A stretch of DNA of 64,000 nucleotides from Terriglobia bacterium (GTDB lineage Bacteria; Acidobacteriota; Terriglobia; Terriglobales; SCQP01): positions 1 through 64,000 of the forward strand of contig JAJPKR010000061.1 in NCBI GenBank assembly GCA_021323595.1, in the 5' to 3' direction. A program made the position numbers and the translations under genes. The notes beneath the pieces were generated by a model. It was not told the DNA's origin. It made no database searches and worked only from the letters and a program-made list of their open reading frames with translations. How positions within the stretch are numbered: the first letter of the stretch is position 1; every line of letters begins with the position of its first letter. Shown piece after piece: positions 41,246 through 48,501 of this stretch.

Positions 41246-41929
41246 ATGAGGATCCTGCTGGTTGAAGACGAGCACAAGGTGGCGCAGTTCATTCGTAAGG
41301 GACTGCAGCAAGACCATTTCGCCGTGGATCTCGCCGGCGACGGCGAAGAAGCCCTTTACCTCGCCGAGTCGGGCGAATACGACTTGATCATCCTAGATCT
41401 GATGTTGCCCAAGATCAGCGGCTTGTCGGTCCTCTCCACGGTGCGCAAGAAGGACCCCAACGTCCCGATCTTAATTCTCACCGCCAAGACCTCGGTCGAA
41501 GACCGCGTGCGCGGGCTGGAGATCGGCAGCGACGATTATTTGATTAAACCCTTTGCCTACGCCGAGTTGCGGGCGCGGGTGCGGGCCTTGCTGCGGCGGG
41601 AAAAGCGCGAGCTGAAGCTGCAATTGCGCCTCAATGACCTGATCTTGGACCCGGTCAAGCGCAAAGCATGGCGCGGGGACAAGGAGCTGGAACTCTCGAA
41701 TAAGGAATTCATGCTGCTCGAGTACTTGATGCGCAACGCCAATCAAGTCGTGACGCGCACGATGATCGCCGAACACGTCTGGGACGCCAGTTTCGACAGT
41801 TTTACCAACGTCATTGACGTTTACATCAGCTTTCTTCGCAATAAAATTGACAAGGACCGGGAACCGAAGCTGATTCAGAGCGTGCGCGGCGTCGGTTACG
41901 TGCTGCGCGACGGAACCAACGAGGCATGA
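41246..41929 (+). CDS. OmpR-family response regulator
   Basis: A 227-residue two-domain regulator. The receiver has the acidic pocket E7/D8 (VEDEHK), phospho-acceptor D51 in LIILDLMLPKISG, T in ILTAKTS and K in YLIKPF. The C-terminal winged-helix transactivation domain follows (LELSNKEFMLLEYLMRNANQVVTRTMIAEHVWD, SFTNVIDVYISFLRNKIDK, IQSVRGVGYVLRD). It is closest in style to CusR/CopR-type metal-response regulators, which is not proof of the signal. ATGA overlap with the histidine kinase gene shows translational coupling. It may control the downstream MBL-aminotransferase-dehydrogenase genes. Confidence 0.95.
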   Translation: MRILLVEDEHKVAQFIRKGLQQDHFAVDLAGDGEEALYLAESGEYDLIILDLMLPKISGLSVLSTVRKKDPNVPILILTAKTSVEDRVRGLEIGSDDYLIKPFAYAELRARVRALLRREKRELKLQLRLNDLILDPVKRKAWRGDKELELSNKEFMLLEYLMRNANQVVTRTMIAEHVWDASFDSFTNVIDVYISFLRNKIDKDREPKLIQSVRGVGYVLRDGTNEA

Positions 41930-43380
41930 ACGTGCGCCTGCCGAAAGTGAGTCTGGGGTTTTTGCGCCCTTCGAGCGTTCGGGGCCGGCTCACGCTCCAG
42001 TACACGGTGATCTTCAGCTTGACCCTGGTCGTGGCCGCGGCGCTGCTCTACGGGGTGCTGACTTGGATCATCTACTGGAACATCGATTCCGAATTGCAGG
42101 ATGAGGCGAACTATGTCAAACAGTACATTCAGTTTGCCCCCACGGGACAGCCGACTCTTGTCGCCAACGGCGCCGCCGGAAGCGACGATCTGAACGCCAT
42201 TTTCCGGCTGGCGCAAATCTCCGATGCCAGCGGCCGCTTGGTCAAGCAATCGCCCGAGCTCAAGGGCTTGGGCTTCTCGCTCGAACCGAGCGAGCTGAAG
42301 CGCATTTTGGTGGAGCGGCCCACCTTCATCACGCACGGCTGGCCGCGCCAAGAGGAGATCCGCTTCGCCAATGCCGTCCTGCGCGGTCCGGGGAATCAGC
42401 CGTATCTGCTCCAGATCGGGGCCCGGCTGAAGCCCATCAACGACGCCCTGGACACGTTCTTGTGGGTGATGCTGATGCTGTTGCCGGTCACCGTGGCCAG
42501 CAGCGCGGTCGCCGGCTCGATCATGGCGCAACGCACGCTGAAGCCGGTAGCCGACATCACCCACGCGGCGCAAAAGATCACCGCTTCCAACCTGAGCCAG
42601 CGCATCCCGGTGGTGGCCGCGGGCGACGAGCTGGCGGAATTGGCGCAAACCTGCAACGAAATGATCGCCCGCCTGGAAGCCAGCTTCCAGCAGATGAACG
42701 AGTTCGCCGCCAACGTGAGCCACGAGCTGCGCACGCCGCTGCAAGCGATTCAGGGTGAAACCGAGCTGGCGCTGATCTCGGAGGCGCCGCTGGCGGAGTG
42801 CCGCCGCGTGCTCGAAAGCAACCTGGAGGAGATCGACCGCCTGAACCGCATGATCCGCAATCTCTTGGTGCTGGCGCAGGCGGACGCGGGACAGGTCCGG
42901 CCGCGGCTCGAGGCGTTGGATCTGAATGAACTGGTGCGGGACCTGGTCGAGCAGATGCAGGTCGTGGCGGCCGCCCGGGAAGTGGCGTTGCGCGCGGTCA
43001 CCGCCGCGCCGGTGCCGGTGCAAGCCGACTCGCTGCGGCTGCGGCAAATGGTGCTGAACCTAATTGATAACGCCCTGAAATACACCCCGCCGGGGGGACG
43101 GATCGAGGTCCGCGTGGAGCGGCAGCTCGGGCGCGCTCGCGTGCAGGTCCGCGACACGGGGATCGGCATCGATCCCGCCGATTTACCCCATATCTTCGAA
43201 CGCTTTTACCGCGCCGACAAGTCACGCTCCCGCACCGCCGGCGCCGTAGATGGCTGCGGTCTGGGGCTGCCAATGGTAAAGTGGGTGGCCGAGCTCCATC
43301 GTGGCTCGGTCGAGGTGACTAGCACGCCCGGACAGGGCAGCAGCTTCACCGTGAATCTCCCGATGGCGGGTGTCGCTTGA
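41926..43380 (+). CDS. Sensor histidine kinase, CusS-like
   Basis: A 484-residue membrane kinase. TM1 (YTVIFSLTLVVAAALLYGVLTWII, about 26-49) is followed by a periplasmic loop of roughly 125 residues and TM2 (TFLWVMLMLLPVTVASSAVAG, about 180-200). A HAMP domain comes next (MAQRTLKPVADITHAAQKITASNLSQRIPV), then the H-box NVSHELRTPLQAIQGE (phospho-His about 266), N-box NLIDNALKYTPPGG, G1 DTGIGIDPADLPHIFERFYRAD and a G2 box (GCGLGLPMVKWV). All catalytic boxes are intact. The extracytoplasmic loop has no conserved metal-binding motif I can see, so the ligand is open. Confidence 0.95.
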   Translation: MNVRLPKVSLGFLRPSSVRGRLTLQYTVIFSLTLVVAAALLYGVLTWIIYWNIDSELQDEANYVKQYIQFAPTGQPTLVANGAAGSDDLNAIFRLAQISDASGRLVKQSPELKGLGFSLEPSELKRILVERPTFITHGWPRQEEIRFANAVLRGPGNQPYLLQIGARLKPINDALDTFLWVMLMLLPVTVASSAVAGSIMAQRTLKPVADITHAAQKITASNLSQRIPVVAAGDELAELAQTCNEMIARLEASFQQMNEFAANVSHELRTPLQAIQGETELALISEAPLAECRRVLESNLEEIDRLNRMIRNLLVLAQADAGQVRPRLEALDLNELVRDLVEQMQVVAAAREVALRAVTAAPVPVQADSLRLRQMVLNLIDNALKYTPPGGRIEVRVERQLGRARVQVRDTGIGIDPADLPHIFERFYRADKSRSRTAGAVDGCGLGLPMVKWVAELHRGSVEVTSTPGQGSSFTVNLPMAGVA

Positions 43381-43424
43381 GCCGCAGCCTACGTCAATTA
43401 CTCGGCAGTCAAAAGGAAGCGAGC

Positions 43425-44204
43425 GTGACCCGCCGCCCCGACGGCCTGCCTCGGAACGGCGTTCATCCGCACCGCCCCGGGCCCTGGGAAGTGGCCATCG
43501 CCATGAGCGGCCTGCCGCTGCAATCCTGCTCGGTGCTGCTGCGCAGCGGCAACGAGCGCATCCTGGTGGACACCGGTTTTTCCTCTCACGATACAGTCTT
43601 GTTGCAAGGGCTAGAACGCGCGGGCGTGGCGCCGACAGAAATTACCGCAATCATCAATACCCATTTCCACCTCGATCATATCGGCTGCAACAACCTGTTT
43701 CCCCGGGCGCGGGTGTACGCGTCGCGGCGCGACTACGAATGGGCCTGCCGGATCTATGAGAGCGTCTGCGGCGGCGAGGAGCGGCGCGAAGTCTTCCGCA
43801 CGTTCTACCCGGAAGTGACCGACGCGGAGTTCGACCGCATGGATCAAGCGCGGCTGCTGCAACTGATCCGCTGGCTCTGGGATCCGGCGATGCTGGGGGA
43901 TCTGAACCGTTATCAATGGCTGGAGGACGGCGTCTGGCCTTTCCAGGGATTGCGCTGGCTGCCCACGCCCGGGCATACGCCGGGTCATATTTCGATCGCC
44001 GTGGACGGCGTCGATAACTCGTATTTGATCGTGGGCGATGCCCGGGCGTTCCAAGACGACGCCACCGTGGGCTACGACATGCCGCCCCACAATCTGGCGC
44101 AATATCAGGCTTCCCGGCGCATCCTGGACGCCTTCACGGGCGTACTGATTCCCGGCCACGACGAGCCGTTCCTGCAAATCCCAGGTTCAGGGGGTTCACG
44201 TTGA
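43425..44204 (+). CDS. MBL-fold metallo-hydrolase (quorum-quenching-lactonase-like)
   Basis: About 259 residues of the metallo-beta-lactamase fold: VLLRSGNERILVDTGFSS, the metal motif H-x-H-x-D-H in INTHFHLDHIGCN, H in PTPGHTPGHISI, D in IVGDARAF and H in IPGHDEP. The order and size match N-acyl-homoserine-lactonase-like hydrolases, though the substrate may be another ester or lactone. GTG was chosen because AAGGA lies 8 bases upstream. A TTG overlapping the kinase stop (TTGA) would add 16 residues. It lies between the two-component system and an aminotransferase whose TTG overlaps its stop. Confidence 0.85.
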   Translation: MTRRPDGLPRNGVHPHRPGPWEVAIAMSGLPLQSCSVLLRSGNERILVDTGFSSHDTVLLQGLERAGVAPTEITAIINTHFHLDHIGCNNLFPRARVYASRRDYEWACRIYESVCGGEERREVFRTFYPEVTDAEFDRMDQARLLQLIRWLWDPAMLGDLNRYQWLEDGVWPFQGLRWLPTPGHTPGHISIAVDGVDNSYLIVGDARAFQDDATVGYDMPPHNLAQYQASRRILDAFTGVLIPGHDEPFLQIPGSGGSR

Positions 44205-45397
44205 TCAATCCCGCCGTCAGCGAACGGGGCATCTCCGCCCGCGTGGAGCGATTCACCGAAAGCGTGATTCGCGAGATGACGCGCCTGGCCATGGAGCATG
44301 AGGCCATCAATCTGGCGCAAGGCTTTCCTGATTTTCCGGCTCCCGAATTCATCAAGGAAGCGGCCATCGCCGCGATTCGCGCCGACGTCAACCAGTATTC
44401 GGTGACTTGGGGCGATCCCCTGCTGCGGCAAGCCATTGCCGCTAAATACCGCCGCTGGTACGGCCTGGAGATCGAAGCCGACGCCCACGTGACGGTCTGT
44501 TGCGGCTCGACCGAGGCCATGATCTCGACCCTCATTGCGGTGCTGAATCCCGGCGACGAGACGGTCATCTTCGAGCCCTTCTACGAAAACTACGGCCCCG
44601 ACTCGATTCTCAGCGGCGCCGCGCCCCGCTTCGTGCCGCTGCGCGCCGGCGCCGGCGGCTGGAGCTTCGACCGCGAGGAGCTGCGCGCCGCCTTCAACGC
44701 CAAGACCCGCGCCATCGTGCTGAATACGCCCAACAATCCCACCGGGAAGGTCTTCACGCGCGCGGAATTGGAGTTCATCCGCGATCTATGCGTGGAGTGG
44801 GACTGCCTGGCGATCACCGACGAGATTTACGAGCACATCATCTACGACGGCCGGCCGCACATACCCATGGCCACGCTGCCGGGGATGGCGGAGCGCACGA
44901 TCACGATCAGCGGCATTTCGAAGACCTTCAGCGTCACCGGCTGGCGGGTGGGCTGGGCGGTGGCGCCGGCGCATTTGGCCGGCGGCATCCGCAAGGTGCA
45001 CGATTTTCTGACGGTAGGCGCGCCGGCGCCCTTGCAGATCGGCGCCGCCCACGCCATTGCCGACGGCGACGACTACTGCCGCGGCCTCGCCGCCGCCTAC
45101 ACCGCCCGCCGGCAGCGCATCGTGCCGCGCCTTCAGGCCGCCGGCTTCGCCTGCGCCTGGCCCGAGGGCGCCTATTACGTGATCACCGATATCGGCGGCT
45201 TCCAGCCCCGGCACGGCGCCGACGACGTGGCGTTCGCGCGCTGGCTGACGGCGGAGATCGGCGTGGCCTGCGTCCCCGGTTCCAGCTTCTATCACCGCCC
45301 GGGCGATGGCGCCCGGCAAGTGCGCTTTTGTTTTTCCAAGCAAGACCCCACCCTGGAGGAAGCGGCCCGCCGGCTTGAACTCGTGCGCCAACGCTGA
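44201..45397 (+). CDS. PLP-dependent class I/II aminotransferase
   Basis: A 398-residue fold-type I aminotransferase. Visible blocks: INLAQGFPDFPAPEFIKEAA, VTVCCGSTEAMISTLIAVLNPGDE, VLNTPNNPTGKVFTRAELEFIRDLCVEWDCLAITDEIYEHIIYDG and the PLP lysine in ISGISKTFSVTGWRVGWAVAP. It is of the aspartate/kynurenine-aminotransferase branch; exact substrates are not readable. The TTG start overlaps the hydrolase stop and has AGGGGG upstream. Co-transcription with the hydrolase and dehydrogenase suggests a short catabolic route involving a transamination and an oxidation. Confidence 0.92.
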   Translation: MINPAVSERGISARVERFTESVIREMTRLAMEHEAINLAQGFPDFPAPEFIKEAAIAAIRADVNQYSVTWGDPLLRQAIAAKYRRWYGLEIEADAHVTVCCGSTEAMISTLIAVLNPGDETVIFEPFYENYGPDSILSGAAPRFVPLRAGAGGWSFDREELRAAFNAKTRAIVLNTPNNPTGKVFTRAELEFIRDLCVEWDCLAITDEIYEHIIYDGRPHIPMATLPGMAERTITISGISKTFSVTGWRVGWAVAPAHLAGGIRKVHDFLTVGAPAPLQIGAAHAIADGDDYCRGLAAAYTARRQRIVPRLQAAGFACAWPEGAYYVITDIGGFQPRHGADDVAFARWLTAEIGVACVPGSSFYHRPGDGARQVRFCFSKQDPTLEEAARRLELVRQR

Positions 45398-45481
45398 GCC
45401 GCCGCATCTCCACCCAGGAACCGATCCGTGTGCTCGCGGGCGGCATTCCCGCCCGGCATTCGTCCCCAAGGAGAAGTGCTC

Positions 45482-46669
45482 TTGAAAGCAGCCGTCATTT
45501 CCGCCGATTGGGCGCCGCGCCCCGACTATGCCTTGAGCGAAGAGGAACGCCGCACGCACATGGCGCGCGTCGGTTCCGCGGTCTGGAAGAACCCGCGGGT
45601 GCAGGTGCAGGAGCTCGAAGATCCACGGCCCGGAGCGCACGACGTGATCGTGCGCGTGGCCGCCGCCGGGCTCTGCGGCTCCGACCTGCACTTCTTCGAA
45701 ACCGACGCCGACGGCTACATGCATTATCCCGGGATGGCCCGCTTCCCCAGCGTGCCCGGGCACGAGGTCGCCGGCGAGGTCGTCGAGACCGGCGCCGAGG
45801 TGCGATCGCTGCGGCCGGGGGACTTGGTGTGCCTCGATGACATGGTGTGTTGCGGGGCTTGCGAACCCTGCCGGCGCGGCTTCCCCAACCAGTGCGAAAA
45901 CCTCGACGACGTCGGCTTCACCATGAATGGCGGCTGCGCCGAGCTGCTGCGCGTTCCCGCGCGCAATTGTTGGAACATCAACGCGCTGCTGGGCCGCTAT
46001 CACGGCGACCGCAACCGCGCCCTGGAAGCGGGCGCCGGCATCGAGCCCTTCACCGTCGCCTACAACGCCCTGTTCGAATGCGCGCCCCGCTTGAAGCCCG
46101 GCGCCTTCGCCACGGTGTTCGGAGCGGGGGCCATCGGCCTGGCGGCGGTGCAGCTCTTGCGGGCCAGCGGCGCGGCCCGGATCATCGTCTTCGAGCACCA
46201 TGCGCACCGCCGCGAGCTGGCGCGGCAATTCGGCGCGCACGACGTCTTTCCCGCCAACGGCCCGGAGCCCGGCGGCAAGCGGCCGCCGCGGGAGATCGTG
46301 ATGGAACTGACGGGCGGGGCGGGCGCCGACGTGCAAGTCGAGGCCGCCGGCGCTTTCAATCACACCGTGACGGAAATGGAGGCGTGCGCCGCCAACGGCT
46401 GCCAAATCATCATCATCGGCCGCGACCGCCTGCGCGTGCCGCTGTTCCTGGAGAATCTCCAGGTCAAGAAGGCCAACGTGATCGGCGCCATGGGCAATAC
46501 CGGCTACGGCACCTACCCCAATGTCATCCGCATGATCGCGGCGGGCCTGCTCGACCCCACCCCCATGGTCACCGATCGCTTTTCGCTCGACGAGTTCGAG
46601 CAGGCGCTGGCCAAAGCCAAATCGCGCCAGGGGGGCAAAGTTCTCTTGCGCATGAACGGCGCCCGCTAG
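45482..46669 (+). CDS. Zinc-dependent medium-chain dehydrogenase, scyllo-inosose/polyol-dehydrogenase-like
   Basis: About 395 residues of the MDR/alcohol-dehydrogenase superfamily. The catalytic zinc region is GLCGSDLHFFETD and PGHEVAGEVVETG, the structural zinc site CCGACEPCRRGFPNQCEN, and the Rossmann motif VFGAGAIGLAAVQLL. The layout (long PNQCENLDDVGFTMNGGCAE segment and GDRN insert before the cofactor domain) recalls, from memory, the Thermotoga inositol-pathway dehydrogenase that oxidises scyllo-inosose, so an inositol- or amino-cyclitol-type substrate is plausible. TTG was chosen since AAGGAG lies 8 bases before it. Last gene of the cassette; convergent with the LuxR gene. Confidence 0.87.
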   Translation: MKAAVISADWAPRPDYALSEEERRTHMARVGSAVWKNPRVQVQELEDPRPGAHDVIVRVAAAGLCGSDLHFFETDADGYMHYPGMARFPSVPGHEVAGEVVETGAEVRSLRPGDLVCLDDMVCCGACEPCRRGFPNQCENLDDVGFTMNGGCAELLRVPARNCWNINALLGRYHGDRNRALEAGAGIEPFTVAYNALFECAPRLKPGAFATVFGAGAIGLAAVQLLRASGAARIIVFEHHAHRRELARQFGAHDVFPANGPEPGGKRPPREIVMELTGGAGADVQVEAAGAFNHTVTEMEACAANGCQIIIIGRDRLRVPLFLENLQVKKANVIGAMGNTGYGTYPNVIRMIAAGLLDPTPMVTDRFSLDEFEQALAKAKSRQGGKVLLRMNGAR

Positions 46670-46678
46670 CGAGCGGTT

Positions 46679-47377
46679 TCAGGTCGCGACGGGCAGCGCC
46701 GTCTGCCATTCCCGCTCCGCCACGCAGGCCAAGATGCGCACCGTCGGCAGCGCGGTCTCCTCGAATCGCCCGCCCAGCGGCTCGGAAACCGCGAGCAATT
46801 TCGCTTCCGGCTCGGTATCCAGGCGGACGCCGATGATCTCGCCGCCGCCGGCATGGCTCCAGCGAAACGGCGGCGGCAAGCTCGAGCCGCTGCTCACGTG
46901 GGATTGAAAATACGGCGCCGCTAGCAGCGCCCGGCTCCATTCGGCCGGCATGAGATAGCGATCCCGGCCGTGGCGGAGGACCGCCCCCTCCGCCAGCCCG
47001 AAGAGCATGGCCTCGTGCCCCCCGGTGCATGTTTTGGCCGCCGTTACCAACGTCTCCAGCACCAGCTCGCGGCTGCGGCTATCCAAGAGCTTTTGGATGG
47101 CATCGGCCAGATCGCGGGAGCGCCCCGGCCGCGCCGGCGGGCGATCCAAATAGAACTTGACGAGCAGCGCGCGCGCGGAGTGCACCTGCGCCTTTTGGTA
47201 AATCGTCTTGATGTAATCCTTCACCGTGTTCACGGTGATGTGCAGGTCATCGGCGATTTCGCGCACCGATCGCGCTTGAAGCAAGCCGGCGATGATGTCT
47301 TGCTCGCGCGGCGAGAATTGCTTCCAAGGTCCGAACTCTCTCATGGAAGCGTCACGTCGGATTGGGCTGTCGTGCAT
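46679..47377 (-). CDS. Orphan LuxR-type regulator with N-terminal HTH
   Basis: About 232 residues. The LuxR/FixJ-type helix-turn-helix is at the N-terminus (FSPREQDIIAGLLQARSVREIADDLHITVNTVKDYIKTIYQKAQVHSARALLVKF, about 18-75) instead of the usual C-terminus. A roughly 140-residue C-terminal domain of unknown family follows (ETLVTAAKTCTGGHEAMLFGLAEGAVLRHG to VRILACVAEREWQ), perhaps GAF-like. No receiver domain is present. The ATG with GGGAGG four bases before was chosen over an earlier ATG. It converges on the zinc dehydrogenase (9-base gap), and nothing else shows its targets. Confidence 0.82.
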   Translation of the reverse strand: MHDSPIRRDASMREFGPWKQFSPREQDIIAGLLQARSVREIADDLHITVNTVKDYIKTIYQKAQVHSARALLVKFYLDRPPARPGRSRDLADAIQKLLDSRSRELVLETLVTAAKTCTGGHEAMLFGLAEGAVLRHGRDRYLMPAEWSRALLAAPYFQSHVSSGSSLPPPFRWSHAGGGEIIGVRLDTEPEAKLLAVSEPLGGRFEETALPTVRILACVAEREWQTALPVAT

Positions 47378-47490
47378 AGGTCCTCCCGATGGCAATAACA
47401 TCGTGACTCTGACGTGGAGCTCACTGAACGGACGTTTTCCAAAATAGCGCCAATCGCACGACTCAGGTAAGTACCCAAATGGGTGGACTC

Positions 47491-48495
47491 TTATCCGCCA
47501 GGTGAATAGGCTTTGCGCGCCGGCGGAGTCAGGGGTGGGGACGCGGCGGGGGCTGGCCGATCAGCCAGGGCGCGCTTCACTAACTCCCAGGCTTCGGCTT
47601 GAATGGCGGGGTCATCCCCGAAACCGCGGAGCCAGCGGGCGGACACTTGCCGCCGGAACCAGGTCAACTGGCGCTTGGCGTATTGGCGCTGCTCCCGCTG
47701 CGCCTCGAGCAGGGCCTGGGCGGGCGGGGAGGCGGCGTGCAAGATATCCAAGGCCTGCTTGTATCCGTGCGCCGCGAGCGCCGGCAGCCGCGGGCCGTAT
47801 CTGGCCGCCAGTTGGCGTGTTTCCTCCACAATCCCCGGCGGCTGGAACATCCCTGCCGCCCGTGAGTCGATGCGGGAATAAAGCGCGGCGCGAGGCGGGT
47901 CGAGGCCCAGCAAATAGGGCTGGGCCTCGGCGAAGGGCAGCGGCGGCTGCCGCCAAAATTCGCTCAGGCGGCGCCCGGAAGCCAGGCGCACCTCCAGCGC
48001 CCGGATGATGCGCGCCGCGTCGCGCGGCGCGATGCCGGCGGCGGCTTGCGGATCCAGGCGGCGCAGCAGGCGGTGCAGGGCGGCGGGACCGCGGCGAGCG
48101 ACTCGCTCCCGCAGGCGCTGCCGGATCGCCGGCACCCGCGGCGGCGCCTCCGACAAGCCGCTCAGCAGCGCGCGCAAGTAAAATCCGGTGCCCCCGACCA
48201 GCACCGGCACCCGTCCGCGCGCGGCGATGGCGCGAATGCGCGGCCGGGCCTGGCGCGCGTATTCGCCCGCCGTCCACGGCCGCTCGGGATCGGCCTCGCC
48301 GATGAAATGATGCGGCACGCGCGCCAGCTCCGCCGCGGTCGGACTCGCGGTCCCGATCTCAAAGCCGCGATAGAGCTGCATGGAGTCGAAACTGACGATC
48401 TCCCCTCCCACGCGCTCGGCGAGGTCGAGCGCCAGCGCCGATTTGCCGCTGGCGGTCGGCCCCACGATCACCAGGAGCGGAATCGCCACGGCCAT
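47491..48495 (-). CDS. miaA: tRNA dimethylallyltransferase
   Basis: A 334-residue enzyme that isopentenylates A37 of tRNAs reading UNN codons. The P-loop is VGPTASGKSALALDLA (about 10-25), then IVSFDSMQLYRGFEIGTASPT, VPHHFIG, the LVGGTGFYLRALLSGL motif and the tRNA-binding C-terminal part (EAQREQRQYAKRQLTWFRRQ). Length is normal. It lies 6 bases after the M1 peptidase gene on the same strand, an unlikely functional pair, so co-transcription is by position only. Confidence 0.95.
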   Translation of the reverse strand: MAVAIPLLVIVGPTASGKSALALDLAERVGGEIVSFDSMQLYRGFEIGTASPTAAELARVPHHFIGEADPERPWTAGEYARQARPRIRAIAARGRVPVLVGGTGFYLRALLSGLSEAPPRVPAIRQRLRERVARRGPAALHRLLRRLDPQAAAGIAPRDAARIIRALEVRLASGRRLSEFWRQPPLPFAEAQPYLLGLDPPRAALYSRIDSRAAGMFQPPGIVEETRQLAARYGPRLPALAAHGYKQALDILHAASPPAQALLEAQREQRQYAKRQLTWFRRQVSARWLRGFGDDPAIQAEAWELVKRALADRPAPAASPPLTPPARKAYSPGG

Positions 48496-48501
48496 GCCGC
48501 C

